NCBI RefSeq assembly: GCF_963853665.1
Contig: NZ_OY970459.1
Coordinates: 2,914,001 to 2,978,000 of the forward strand
Source: Mycobacterium decipiens
Lineage (GTDB): Bacteria; Actinomycetota; Actinomycetes; Mycobacteriales; Mycobacteriaceae
DNA: 64,000 nt
Reading direction: 5' to 3'
Shown here: one piece after another, positions 42,401-57,400 of the stretch
How positions within the stretch are numbered: position 1 is the first letter of the stretch
How the letters are laid out: each line of letters begins with the position of its first letter
Position numbers and translations under genes: made by a program
Notes under the pieces: generated by a model
Told to the model about the DNA's origin: nothing
Databases searched by the model: none
What the model saw: only the letters and a program-made list of their open reading frames with translations

Positions 42401-45400
42401 CTGCTGGCCCTCCACGACCAAACCCACCCCGACCTTCCCGGACCAGCAACGGGATTACTCGCCACCCTGCTGGCCGCGCAAGCCTACGGCGATAGCGGAC
42501 TGACCCTGCCGTTGTGGGTCCTGACCCAAGGCGGCGCCCAACTCAGCGCCGATAACGACCCCTTAACCCCGAGCCAATCAGCCGTGTGGGGACTCGGACA
42601 ATCGGTCTGCCTGGAACACCCCGACTGGTGGGGCGGGCTGATTGACCTACCCGCTACCCCCACACCACAGGACTTCAAACGCCTCCACACCCTGCTGACC
42701 TGCCCGCAACCCGAAGACCAACTCGCCATCCGCGCCCACGGCGTACACGCCCGACGCCTGAACCCCGCACCACTACCCCCAGACCGGGCACGCACCTGGA
42801 AACCCACCGGAACCGCCCTAATCACCGGCGTCACCGGCCCTCAAGGCCCACACATCGCGCGCTGGCTGGCCCACGCCGGAGCCAGCCACCTGGTCCTGCT
42901 CAGCCGCACCGCCGCCGACCACCCCGGAATCGCCCAACTAGAACAAGAACTCCACACCGCCGGAATCACCACCACCGCCGCATCGGTGGATGTCACCGAT
43001 CGCCACGCCCTAGCGGCCGTGATCGACAAAACCCGCACCGAACACGGACCCATCCACACCGTCGTACACGCCGCAGCGTTTCAGGGCTGGGCCACCATCG
43101 CCGAAACCACCCCCGACGAATTCCGCGAAACCTACACCGCCAAAGTCCTGGGCGCCGAAAACCTGATCACCCTGCTCAACGACGAACCACCCCACACCTT
43201 CATCATGTTCTCCTCAGCAGCCGCAACCTGGGGCGGCACCCGCCAAGGCGCCTACGCAGCCGCTAACGCCCACATCGAAGCCCTCACCACCAAACTGCGC
43301 GCCCACGGCCACCACGCCCTGGCCCCCGCCTGGGGAACCTGGGCAGACGACCGAACAACCACCCAACAAACCCTGGACTACCTCGCCCGCATCGGACTCA
43401 ACCAAATCCCCACCGACACCGCCTTCACCGCACTCCAACAATCCCTCGACATCGACGACACCCTAATCACCCTCACCGACGTCGACTGGGACCAATTCCA
43501 CGACGTCTTCACCACCCGCCGCGCCCACCCCCTGCTAGCCCAGCTGGGCTCCACCCAACCCCACACCACCCCCACCACCCCAGCCATCCCCGACCAACTC
43601 GGCGCACAACTGGCCGGCCAAACCCCCCCACAACAACTGGCCACCCTCACCACCCTCGTGGTCAACGCCACCGCCACCGTGCTCGCCCATCCCGACCCGA
43701 CCACCCTCGACCCCGACCAACCCTTCAAAAACCTCGGCATCGACTCCCTGACCGCCCTACAACTGCGCAACACCTTGACCCGCCACACCGGCCTACCCCT
43801 GCCAGCCACCCTGGTCTTCGACCACCCCACCCCCACCACCATCGCCCAACACCTAACCAACCTGCTCACCGGCACAAACACCCCAACCACCACCACCCCC
43901 ACCCCCCTCAGCACCGACGAACCCATCGCCGTGGTGGGCATGGCATGCCGGCTACCCGGCGGGGTGGACTCCGCCCAAGCGTTATGGGAATTGGTCAGCA
44001 CCGGCACCGACGCCGTCGGAGGCTTTCCCACCGACCGCGGCTGGGACCTCGCCGCACTGTATGACCCCGACCCCGACGCGGTCGGCAAAACCTACACCCG
44101 CTCGGGAGCATTCCTGGCCGAAGCGGCCGGCTTCGACGCCGAATTCTTCGGAATCTCCGCCCGCGAAGCCACCGCCATGGACCCCCAACAACGACTCCTA
44201 CTCGAAGTGTGCTGGGAAGCACTGGAAACCGCCGGCATCGACCCCACCACCCTGGAAGGCACCAACACCGGAGTATTCGCCGGGATCGGGGTGCAGGGCT
44301 ACGGAACCACCGGCTCCCAAAGCGCCGAAGGCTACGGACTAACCGGCGCCGCCACCAGCGTGGCCTCCGGCCGAATCGCCTACGTCCTAGGCCTGCAAGG
44401 CCCCGCCATCACCATCGACACCGCCTGCTCCTCCTCCCTGGTCGCCACCCACCTAGCCTGTCAATCCCTACGCAACGGCGAATCCGGCCTAGCCCTAGCC
44501 GGCGGAGTCACCGTCATGGCCACCCCGGCACCATTCATCGAATTCGCCCGCCAACGCGGACTGGCCACCGACGGACGCTGCAAAGCCTTCGCCGCCGCCG
44601 CCGACGGCACCGGCTGGGGCGAAGGCGCCGCAATCCTGGTCCTGGAACGACTCAGCGACGCCCACCAACACCACCACCCAGTCCTAGCCGTCATCGCCGG
44701 ATCCGCGGTCAACCAAGACGGCGCCTCCAACGGACTCACCGCCCCCAACGGACCCGCCCAACAACGCGTCATCACCCAAGCCGCCGCCAACGCCGGCATC
44801 CCCCTCGACCACGTCGACGTCGTCGAAGCCCACGGCACCGGCACCACCCTGGGCGACCCCATCGAGGCCGGCGCACTACTAGCCACCTACGGCGCCAGCC
44901 GCGACCGCCAACACCCCCTATGGCTGGGATCGGTCAAATCCAACATCGGCCACACCCAAGCCGCCGCCGGAACCGCCGGCCTGATCAAAATGATCACCGC
45001 CCTCAACCACGCCGAACTCCCCCCCACCCTGCACATCGACCAACCCAGCCCCCACATCGACTGGTCAACCGGCGCGGTACAACTACTCACCCAAACCCAA
45101 CCCTGGCCCACCACCAACCACCCCCGCACCGCCGCCGTCTCCTCCTTCGGGATCAGCGGCACCAACGCCCACCTCATCCTCCAACAACCCCCCACCCCAC
45201 CACCCACACCCACACCCACACCCACACCCACCGACCCACCCACCGCGCTGCGAATCTGGCCACTGTCCGCACGCACCCCCACCGCACTTCACGCCCAAGC
45301 CGCCCGCCTACACCACCACCTACTCGACCACCCCAACCTCGACCTCACCGACCTCGCCCACAGCCTGGCCACCACCCGCACCCACCACCCCCACCGCGCA

Positions 45401-48400
45401 GCCCTGACCATCCCCACCACCACCACCAACCCCCGCGAAGACCTCCTAGCCGCACTACACGCCCTAGCCACCAACCACCCCCACCCCCACCTCACCCGCC
45501 ACCACCTACCCCGCCACCCCAACAAAACCGTCTTCGTCTTCCCCGGCCAAGGCGCCCAATACCCCACCATGGCCACCGGCCTCTACACCCACCACCACAC
45601 CTTCACCAAGGCCCTCGACGAGGTCTGCGCGGCCTTTGACCCCCACCTCGACGTCCCACTCACCGAGGTGATGTTCGCCGCCGCCGATACCCCCACAGCC
45701 CAGCTGCTCCAACAAACCCACTACGCCCAGCCCGCCCTATTCGCCTTCGGCGTGGCCATGCACGCCGTGCTGACCCAGGCCGGTATCAACCCGGACTACC
45801 TGCTGGGCCATTCCGTGGGGGAACTGACCGCCGCCCACATCGCCGGGGTGTTCTCACTAGACCAAGCCGCGCTATTAGTCAGCGCCCGCGGCCGGCTCAT
45901 GCAAGCCTGCGCGCCCGGGGCAATGCTGGCCATCACCGCCAGCCAACCCGACATCACCGCCATCCTGCACGAACACCCCGGACTAACCCTTGCCGCAGTC
46001 AACGGCCCCACCTCGGTGGTGGTCTCCGGCCCCGCCGACCAAATCAACACGCTGCGCCACCACTGCACCACCCACCACTACAAAACCACCCCACTACGGG
46101 TCAGCCACGCATTCCACTCGGCGGCCATGGACCCCGCACTGCCCGAATTCGAACACATCACCGCCGGATTAACACTGCACCCCCCACAGCTGCCCGTCTT
46201 GTCCAACCTCACCGGCCAACTAGCCACCACCGACCAACTCACCTCCCCCCACTACTGGACCCAACAACTGCGCCAACCCGTCCGATTCCACGACAACATC
46301 ACCACCCTGCTCACCCAAGGCCCACACACCTTCATCGAACTATCCCCCCACCCCGTCCTAGCCCCCGCACTCACCGACACCATCACCACCACCACCGACC
46401 AAACCCAATCCACCGTCATCACCACCCTGCACCGCGACCACCCCGACCTCGACACCCTCACCACCACCCTGGCCCACCTCCACACCCACGGCCACAGCCC
46501 AACCTGGACCACCCTCTACCCCACCGCCAACACCACCCAACTACCCACCTACCCCTTCCAACACCACCCCTACTGGCTAACCCCACCCACCCCCACCACC
46601 AACACCAGCACCGATCCCGCCGAAGGCCGGTTATGGAACGCCGTGGACGCCGACGCCCTCGACACCGTCGCGCAGGTGTTGGGCATCGACGACGACCACC
46701 CCACGGCATCACTGGCCCCGATGGTGACCGCCCTGCGGCAATGGCGCAAACAACTCGGGGACCGCTCACTGGTGGACAAACTGCGCTATCGAGTCAGCTG
46801 GCAAGCGATCAACCCGACCACCTTCCCCCAGACCCGGCAACGATGGCTGGTCCTGACCCACCCCGACCAATCCGATGAGATACTCACCGGCCTATCGGCA
46901 CACTGCGCAGACGCCCCGACCGTGCTGGCCATCGACACCCACAACACCGACCGAAACGAACTAGCGACCCTGCTGGTGCAGCACACCGCCGCCAACGACT
47001 GCGATGGTGTGCTGTCCCTGCTGGCCCTCCACGACCAAACCCACCCCGACCTTCCCGGACCAGCAACGGGATTACTCGCCACCCTGCTGGCCGCGCAAGC
47101 CTACGGCGATAGCGGACTGACCCTGCCGTTGTGGGTCCTGACCCAAGGCGGCGCCCAACTCAGCGCCGATAACGACCCCTTAACCCCGAGCCAATCAGCC
47201 GTGTGGGGACTCGGACAATCGGTCTGCCTGGAACACCCCGACTGGTGGGGCGGGCTGATTGACCTACCCGCTACCCCCACACCACAGGACTTCAAACGCC
47301 TCCACACCCTGCTGACCTGCCCGCAACCCGAAGACCAACTCGCCATCCGCGCCCACGGCGTACACGCCCGACGCCTGAACCCCGCACCACTACCCCCAGA
47401 CCGGGCACGCACCTGGAAACCCACCGGAACCGCCCTAATCACCGGCGTCACCGGCCAACTGGGCCCACACATCGCGCGCTGGCTGGCCCACGCCGGAGCC
47501 AGCCACCTGGTCCTGCTCAGCCGCACCGCCGCCGACCACCCCGGAATCGCCCAACTACAACAAGAACTCCACACCGCCGGAATCACCACCACCGCCGCAT
47601 CGGTGGATGTCACCGATCGCCACGCCCTAGCGGCCGTGATCGACAAAACCCGCACCGAACACGGACCCATCCACACCGTCGTACACGCCGCAGCGTTTCT
47701 GGGCTGGGCCACCATCGCCGAAACCACCCCCGACGAATTCCGCGAAACCTACACCGCCAAAGTCCTGGGCGCCGAAAACCTGATCACCCTGCTCAACGAC
47801 GAACCACCCCACACCTTCATCATGTTCTCCTCAGCAGCCGCAACCTGGGGCGGCACCCGCCAAGGCGCCTACGCAGCCGCTAACGCCCACATCGAAGCCC
47901 TCACCACCAAACTGCGCGCCCACGGCCACCACGCCCTGGCCCCCGCCTGGGGAACCTGGGCAGACGACCGAACAACCACCCAACAAACCCTGGACTACCT
48001 CGCCCGCATCGGACTCAACCAAATCCCCACCGACACCGCCTTCACCGCACTCCAACAATCCCTCGACATCGACGACACCCTAATCACCCTCACCGACGTC
48101 GACTGGGACCAATTCCACGACGTCTTCACCACCCGCCGCGCCCACCCCCTGCTAGCCCAGCTGGGCTCCACCCAACCCCACACCACCCCCACCACCCCAG
48201 CCATCCCCGACCAACTCGGCGCACAACTGGCCGGCCAAACCCCCCCACAACAACTGGCCACCCTCACCACCCTCGTGGTCAACGCCACCGCCACCGTGCT
48301 CGCCCATCCCGACCCGACCACCCTCGACCCCGACCAACCCTTCAAAAACCTCGGCATCGACTCCCTGACCGCCCTACAACTGCGCAACACCTTGACCCGC

Positions 48401-51400
48401 CACACCGGCCTACCCCTGCCAGCCACCCTGGTCTTCGACCACCCCACCCCCACCACCATCGCCCAACACCTAACCAACCTGCTCACCGGCACAAACACCC
48501 CAACCACCACCACCCCCACCCCCCTCAGCACCGACGAACCCATCGCGGTGGTGGGCATGGCATGCCGGCTACCCGGCGGGGTGGACTCCGCCCAAGCGTT
48601 ATGGGAATTGGTCAGCACCGGCACCGACGCCGTCGGAGGCTTTCCCACCGACCGCGGCTGGGACCTCGCCGCACTGTATGACCCCGACCCCGACGCGGTC
48701 GGCAAAACCTACACCCGCTCGGGAGCATTCCTGGCCGAAGCGGCCGGCTTCGACGCCGAATTCTTCGGAATCTCCGCCCGCGAAGCCACCGCCATGGACC
48801 CCCAACAACGACTCCTACTCGAAGTGTGCTGGGAAGCACTGGAAACCGCCGGCATCGACCCCACCACCCTGGAAGGCACCAACACCGGAGTATTCGCCGG
48901 AGCCTGGGCCCAAGACTACGGAACCACCGGCTCCCAAAGCGCCGAAGGCTACGGACTAACCGGCGCCGCCACCAGCGTGGCCTCCGGCCGAATCGCCTAC
49001 GTCCTAGGCCTGCAAGGCCCCGCCATCACCATCGACACCGCCTGCTCCTCCTCCCTGGTCGCCACCCACCTAGCCTGTCAATCCCTACGCAACGGCGAAT
49101 CCGGCCTAGCCCTAGCCGGCGGAGTCACCGTCATGGCCACCCCGGCACCATTCATCGAATTCGCCCGCCAACGCGGACTGGCCACCGACGGACGCTGCAA
49201 AGCCTTCGCCGCCGCCGCCGACGGCACCGGCTGGGGCGAAGGCGCCGCAATCCTGGTCCTGGAACGACTCAGCGACGCCCACCAACACCACCACCCAGTC
49301 CTAGCCGTCATCGCCGGATCCGCGGTCAACCAAGACGGCGCCTCCAACGGACTCACCGCCCCCAACGGACCCGCCCAACAACGCGTCATCACCCAAGCCG
49401 CCGCCAACGCCGGCATCCCCCTCGACCACGTCGACGTCGTCGAAGCCCACGGCACCGGCACCACCCTGGGCGACCCCATCGAGGCCGGCGCACTACTAGC
49501 CACCTACGGCGCCAGCCGCGACCGCCAACACCCCCTATGGCTGGGATCGGTCAAATCCAACATCGGCCACACCCAAGCCGCCGCCGGAACCGCCGGCCTG
49601 ATCAAAATGATCACCGCCCTCAACCACGCCGAACTCCCCCCCACCCTGCACATCGACCAACCCAGCCCCCACATCGACTGGTCAACCGGCGCGGTACAAC
49701 TACTCACCCAAACCCAACCCTGGCCCACCACCAACCACCCCCGCACCGCCGCCGTCTCCTCCTTCGGAGTCAGCGGCACCAACGCCCACCTCATCCTCCA
49801 ACAACCCCCCACCCCACCACCCACACCCACACCCACACCCACACCCACCGACCCACCCACCGCGCTGCGAATCTGGCCACTGTCCGCACGCACCCCCACC
49901 GCACTTCACGCCCAAGCCGCCCGCCTACACCACCACCTACTCGACCACCCCAACCTCGACCTCACCGACCTCGCCCACAGCCTGGCCACCACCCGCACCC
50001 ACCACCCCCACCGCGCAGCCCTGACCATCCCCACCACCACCACCACCAACCCCCGCGAAGACCTCCTAGCCGCACTACACGCCCTAGCCACCAACCACCC
50101 CCACCCCCACCTCACCCGCCACCACCTACCCCGCCACCCCAACAAAACCGTCTTCGTCTTCCCCGGCCAAGGCGCCCAATACCCCACCATGGCCACCGGC
50201 CTCTACACCCACCACCACACCTTCACCAACACCCTCAACGAATGCGACCACGCCCTGCACCCCTGGACCGGCTGGTCAGTACGCGACGTCCTCACCCAAC
50301 ACCCCAGCGCCCCACCACTACACCGCGTCGACGTCATCCAACCCGTCCTATTCGCCATCATGATCTCGCTCGCCGAACTACTCCGCACCCACGGCATCAT
50401 CCCCGACGCCGTAATCGGCCACTCCCAAGGAGAAATCGCCGCCGCCTACATCGCCGGCGCACTCCCCCTAGACCAAGCCGCCAAAATCGTCGCCCTACGC
50501 AGCCAAGCCCTCACCGCCCTATCCGGCCACGGCGCCATGGCCTCCGTACGCCTATCCCCCCACGAACTACACCCCCACCTACAACCCTGGAACACCACCC
50601 TCACCATCGCCGCAACCAACGGCCCCACCCACACCATCATCAGCGGCGACCCCACCGCCCTCGAACAATTCACCACCACCTGCCAACACCACGGCATCCA
50701 CATCCGACCCATCGCAGTCGACTACGCCTCACACTCACCCCACGTCGAACACCTCCACCAACACCTCCTCCACCAACTCGGCGAACTCACCCCCCAACCC
50801 GCCCAAATCCCCCTCTACACCACCGTGCAAAGCGCACAAACCAACCACCCCCTCGACACCACCACCATGAACGCCGACTACTGGTACCGCAACCTGCGCG
50901 AACCCGTCGAATTCCACAACACCATCACCACCCTGCTCACCCAAGGCCCACACACCTTCATCGAACTATCCCCCCACCCCGTCCTAGCCCCCGCACTCAC
51001 CGACACCATCACCACCACCACCGACCAAACCCAATCCACCGTCATCACCACCCTGCACCGCGACCACCCCGACCTCGACACCCTCACCACCACCCTGGCC
51101 CACCTCCACACCCACGGCCACAGCCCAACCTGGACCACCCTCTACCCCACCGCCAACACCACCCAACTACCCACCTACCCCTTCCAACACCACCCCTACT
51201 GGCTAACCCCACCCACCGCCGTGGATGTCAGCGCCGCCGGGCTTGACAAGCCCGACCACCCCCTACTAGGCGCCGTAACCGACCTCGCCGACCAAGACCA
51301 GATCGTGTTAACCGGACGGCTATCGACAACCACACACAACTGGCTAGCCGGCCACAAAGTCCAAGACACTGTGGTATTCCCCGGAACCGGATACATCGAT

Positions 51401-54400
51401 TTGCTGCTGCAGGCCGGCGAGTACGTGAATTGCCCCGTCATCGACGAGCTGGTCCTCCACACCCCGTTGGCGCTGGTTGAACACACACCCACCGACGTAC
51501 AGATCACCGTGCAGACCGGTGAAGACAACGGCCGGCGCCCCTTCACTCTTTATTCCCGCACCGGCGGCACACACAACCCCACGGCCTGGACTTTGCATGC
51601 CACCGGCGCTTTGACCACCAACGAACATCCCGCGTCCGGCCCGCCGTCACCGCCATCGAGTGTCGACCCCATCGATCAGGACAGCTTCTATCACGACCTG
51701 GCCGAACAAGGCTTCCACTACGAACCCCCGTTCCGATCGTTGCAGGGTATCGGCCACCACCCCACCCAAAAAGACACCGTCTACGCCGAGGTGGCCTTGC
51801 CCGCCGACATCGACATCACCGGCTATGGAATCCACCCCGCCCTACTGGATGCCGCTATGCATCCCCTGGCCGCGGCCTTCTACCACACCGACAACGGCAC
51901 CGACCCGGCAACACCGCGGCTTCCGTTCGCATTCGCCGGGGTCACCTTGCACGCCATCGAGGCCACCCGACTCCACGTCCAACTCACATCCACCGGGGCC
52001 GACACCTTCAAACTGCACGCCACCGACCCCACCGGCGCCCCAGTCATCACCATCAACACACTGACCCTGCGGGCCCGACCCGACCACATCAGCTCAGCCG
52101 CCCCGGGTGCAGCTCGCGATAGCTTGTTCCAACTGAACTGGCCGTGCCTGCCCGACGATGTATTCCCGATGGTGGCAACCTCACCGGTGTCGGCGGTCGT
52201 TACCGCTGACCCCGATCACCTTCCCGCCAGCCTGCACAACAGCCCTATCTACACCGACCTGGCCCACACCGACCTGGCCCACACCGATCTTGTGGTCTGG
52301 CCGTTGCCACTGCCAGATCCCGCCGACGCTGATCACCTACAGCGTGCCCACACCCTGACCCAGCACACTGTCACCCAACTGCAGGACTGGCTGACCCGCC
52401 CCGACACCCTCGACACCCACCTGGTGATCATCACCTGCCACGCGGTGAGCATCAACGTCTACGATCAAGCACCCGATCTAGCTCACGCCGCCGCGTGGGC
52501 ATTGATCCACACCGCCCAAAACGAGCACCCTGGCCGCATCACCGTGCTCGACACCGACAGCACCCCCACCACCGACCGCACCATCAGGAACGTCTTAGCC
52601 GCCCTGGCCGCCCCGACACCGGCACAAACCGCCCCCGAACCCCAGCTGGCCCTACGCCACGGCATCGCACACACACCCCGACTGACCCCGCCCCTGGCCC
52701 TGACCCCACCACAAACCCCAACCTGGCAGCTGGCCATCACCGACGGGGGCGGACCAACCAACCTGGCCCTGGTACCGACAGAGCCGGCCACCGTGTTGGC
52801 CCCCGGGCAGATTCGTGTCGCCATCCGCGCTGCCGGGCTTAGTTTCCACGATGTCGATGTTGCGTCAGGAGCCGTCTCCGATGACGGGATAGGCCGTGAA
52901 GGCGCCGGTGTGGTCATCGAAACCGCCCCCGATGTGACCACCGTTGGTCCCGGTGATGCCGTAATGGGCCTATTCCCCGGCAACGCCTTCGCCCCCATCG
53001 CCATCACCGACCACCGCATGGTCGTTGCGATCCCAGCCGGCTGGTCGTTCAGCCAGGCCGCCTCGGTCCCGGTCGCGTTCCTGACCGCCTACACCGCCCT
53101 CGTCGAGCGCGCGCAACTATCCGCAGGGCAGCGAGTGCTCATCCACGCCGGCACCGGTGGTGTCGGTCAAGCCGCCATCCAAATCGCCCACCACCTCGGC
53201 GCTGAAGTCTTTGCCACCGCCAGCCCGCACAAACACCCTGTCCTTGCCGATCTAGGAATCCCAGACCAGCGCATCGCCTCATCACGCACCCTGGATTTCG
53301 TCGACGCGTTCCACGACGCCACCGACGGACAAGGCATCGACGTGGTACTCAACAGCCTTCGCGGAGACTTCATCGACGGTTCACTGCAACTGCTGTCCCA
53401 CGGCGGATGTTTCGTCGAGATCGGCAACAGCGACATCCGTCTAGCCAGCGACGTCAGCACCGCCCACCCCGGAGTTGACTACCAGGCCTACACGCTGACC
53501 AACACATCCACCGCCCGTCTTAGTCAAACATGGAACGCACTGACCGAGCTATTCGTCGCCCGCGTCCTTAGACCTCTGCCCACCACCAACTACGGCCTGC
53601 TGCAAGCCCCCCAAGCCTTCCGCGACATGAGCCAGGCACTGCACACCGGAAAAATTGTGCTGACCCTACCCACCGTGCTCAACCCAGACGGCACCGTCCT
53701 AATCACCGGCGGCACCGGCATGCTGGGCAGGCTATTCGCCGAACACCTGGTCACCCACTACGGTGTCCGGCATCTACTGCTGGTCTCACGCAGCGGCCCC
53801 AACGCCCCCGGCGCCGCCGAACTCCACCAGCACCTCACCAGCCTCGGCGCCCAAGCCCAAATCACCGCCTGCGACACCAGCAACCCCTCCGAACTCACCG
53901 CATTACTCGCCGATATCCCGGCCCAACACCGGCTCACCGCCATCATCCACACCGCCGGTGTCCTCGAAGACGCCGTCATCACCGAGATGACCGCCGACCA
54001 ACTCGACACCATCTTGACCGCCAAAGCCGACACCGCCTGGCACCTACATCAACTCACCACCGACATAGACCTCGACACATTCGTCGTGTTCTCCTCGGTC
54101 TCTGCGGTCCTGGGCGCCCCCGGACAAGCCGCCTACGCCGCCGCTAACGCCTTTCTTGACGCACTAGCCCAACAGCGCCACCGCCAACACCACCACACCA
54201 CCAGCCTGGCGTGGGGCTACTGGCAAACCCCCAGCGGCATGACCGCTCACCTAACATCCCTCGACCACACCCGCATGACCCGCACCGGACTGACCCCCAT
54301 CCCCACCGAACACGGCCTAGCCCTATTCGACACCGCCCTTACCCTCCATCAACCCAACCTGATCCCCACCCCCCTCAACAAACGAACACTGGCCCAACAA

Positions 54401-57400
54401 GCACGCCAACACACCCTGCCGCCAATCCTGTCAACGCTGACCACCACTCGCCCCCAAGCCACCACCACCTCCAGCCCCCACGGATTCGGCGCACAACTGG
54501 CCGGCCAAACCCCCCCACAACAACTGGCCACCCTCACCACCCTCGTGGTCAACGCCACCGCCACCGTGCTCGCCCATCCCGACCCGACCACCCTCGACCC
54601 CGACCAACCCTTCAAAAACCTCGGCATCGACTCCCTGACCGCCCTAGAACTGCGCAACACCTTGACCCGCCACACCGGCCTACCCCTGCCAGCCACCCTG
54701 GTCTTCGACCACCCCACCCCCACCACCATCGCCCAACACCTAACCAACCTGCTCACCGGCACAAACACCCCAACCACCACCACCCCCACCCCCCTCAGCA
54801 CCGACGAACCCATCGCGGTGGTGGGCATGGCATGCCGGCTACCCGGCGGGGTGGACTCCGCCCAAGCGTTATGGGAATTGGTCAGCACCGGCACCGACGC
54901 CGTCGGAGGCTTTCCCACCGACCGCGGCTGGGACCTCGCCGCACTGTATGACCCCGACCCCGACGCGGTCGGCAAAACCTACACCCGCTCGGGAGCATTC
55001 CTGGCCGAAGCGGCCGGCTTCGACGCCGAATTCTTCGGAATCTCCGCCCGCGAAGCCACCGCCATGGACCCCCAACAACGACTCCTACTCGAAGTGTGCT
55101 GGGAAGCACTGGAAACCGCCGGCATCGACCCCACCACCCTGGAAGGCACCAACACCGGAGTATTCGCCGGAGCCTGGGCCCAAGACTACGGAACCACCGG
55201 CTCCCAAAGCGCCGAAGGCTACGGACTAACCGGGGCCGCCACCAGCGTGGCCTCCGGCCGAATCGCCTACGTCCTAGGCCTGCAAGGCCCCGCCATCACC
55301 ATCGACACCGCCTGCTCCTCCTCCCTGGTCGCCACCCACCTAGCCTGTCAATCCCTACGCAACGGCGAATCCGGCCTAGCCCTAGCCGGCGGAGTCACCG
55401 TCATGGCCACCCCGGCACCATTCATCGAATTCGCCCGCCAACGCGGACTGGCCACCGACGGACGCTGCAAAGCCTTCGCCGCCGCCGCCGACGGCACCGG
55501 CTGGGGCGAAGGCGCCGCAATCCTGGTCCTGGAACGACTCAGCGACGCCCACCAACACCACCACCCAGTCCTAGCCGTCATCGCCGGATCCGCGGTCAAC
55601 CAAGACGGCGCCTCCAACGGACTCACCGCCCCCAACGGACCCGCCCAACAACGCGTCATCACCCAAGCCGCCGCCAACGCCGGCATCCCCCTCGACCACG
55701 TCGACGTCGTCGAAGCCCACGGCACCGGCACCACCCTGGGCGACCCCATCGAGGCCGGCGCACTACTAGCCACCTACGGCGCCAGCCGCGACCGCCAACA
55801 CCCCCTATGGCTGGGATCGGTCAAATCCAACATCGGCCACACCCAAGCCGCCGCCGGAACCGCCGGCCTGATCAAAATGATCACCGCCCTCAACCACGCC
55901 GAACTCCCCCCCACCCTGCACATCGACCAACCCAGCCCCCACATCGACTGGTCAACCGGCGCGGTACAACTACTCACCCAAACCCAACCCTGGCCCACCA
56001 CCAACCACCCCCGCACCGCCGCCGTCTCCTCCTTCGGGATCAGCGGCACCAACGCCCACCTCATCCTCCAACAACCCCCCACCCCACCACCCACACCCAC
56101 ACCCACACCCACACCCACCGACCCACCCACCGCGCTGCGAATCTGGCCACTGTCCGCACGCACCCCCACCGCACTTCACGCCCAAGCCGCCCGCCTACAC
56201 CACCACCTACTCGACCACCCCAACCTCGACCTCACCGACCTCGCCCACAGCCTGGCCACCACCCGCACCCACCACCCCCACCGCGCAGCCCTGACCATCC
56301 CCACCACCACCACCAACCCCCGCGAAGACCTCCTAGCCGCACTACACGCCCTAGCCACCAACCACCCCCACCCCCACCTCACCCGCCACCACCTACCCCG
56401 CCACCCCAACAAAACCGTCTTCGTCTTCCCCGGCCAAGGCGCCCAATACCCCACCATGGCCACCGGCCTCTACACCCACCACCACACCTTCACCAAGGCC
56501 CTCGACGAGGTCTGCGCGGCCTTTGACCCCCACCTCGACGTCCCACTCACCGAGGTGATGTTCGCCGCCGCCGATACCCCCACAGCCCAGCTGCTCCAAC
56601 AAACCCACTACGCCCAGCCCGCCCTATTCGCCTTCGGCGTGGCCATGCACGCCGTGCTGACCCAGGCCGGTATCAACCCGGACTACCTGCTGGGCCATTC
56701 CGTGGGGGAACTGACCGCCGCCCACATCGCCGGGGTGTTCTCACTAGACCAAGCCGCGCTATTAGTCAGCGCCCGCGGCCGGCTCATGCAAGCCTGCGCG
56801 CCCGGGGCAATGCTGGCCATCACCGCCAGCCAACCCGACATCACCGCCATCCTGCACGAACACCCCGGACTAACCCTTGCCGCAGTCAACGGCCCCACCT
56901 CGGTGGTGGTCTCCGGCCCCGCCGACCAAATCAACACGCTGCGCCACCACTGCACCACCCACCACTACAAAACCACCCCACTACGGGTCAGCCACGCATT
57001 CCACTCGGCGGCCATGGACCCCGCACTGCCCGAATTCGAACACATCACCGCCGGATTAACACTGCACCCCCCACAGCTGCCCGTCTTGTCCAACCTCACC
57101 GGCCAACTAGCCACCACCGACCAACTCACCTCCCCCCACTACTGGACCCAACAACTGCGCCAACCCGTCCGATTCCACGACAACATCACCACCCTGCTCA
57201 CCCAAGGCCCACACACCTTCATCGAACTATCCCCCCACCCCGTCCTAGCCCCCGCACTCACCGACACCATCACCACCACCACCACCGACCAAACCCAATC
57301 CACCGTCATCACCACCCTGCACCGCGACCACCCCGACCTCGACACCCTCACCACCACCCTGGCCCACCTCCACACCCACGGCCACAGCCCAACCTGGACC

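Noticed and set aside
51340..51375. Dehydratase of modules 3 and 4 scored as inactive because the HxxxGxxxxP motif reads [10 protein letters not shown] with Asp instead of Gly
   Set aside because: The catalytic His, the Pro and the second-site Asp ([10 protein letters not shown]) are kept, and module 5 also has Asp there, so loss of activity is not supported.
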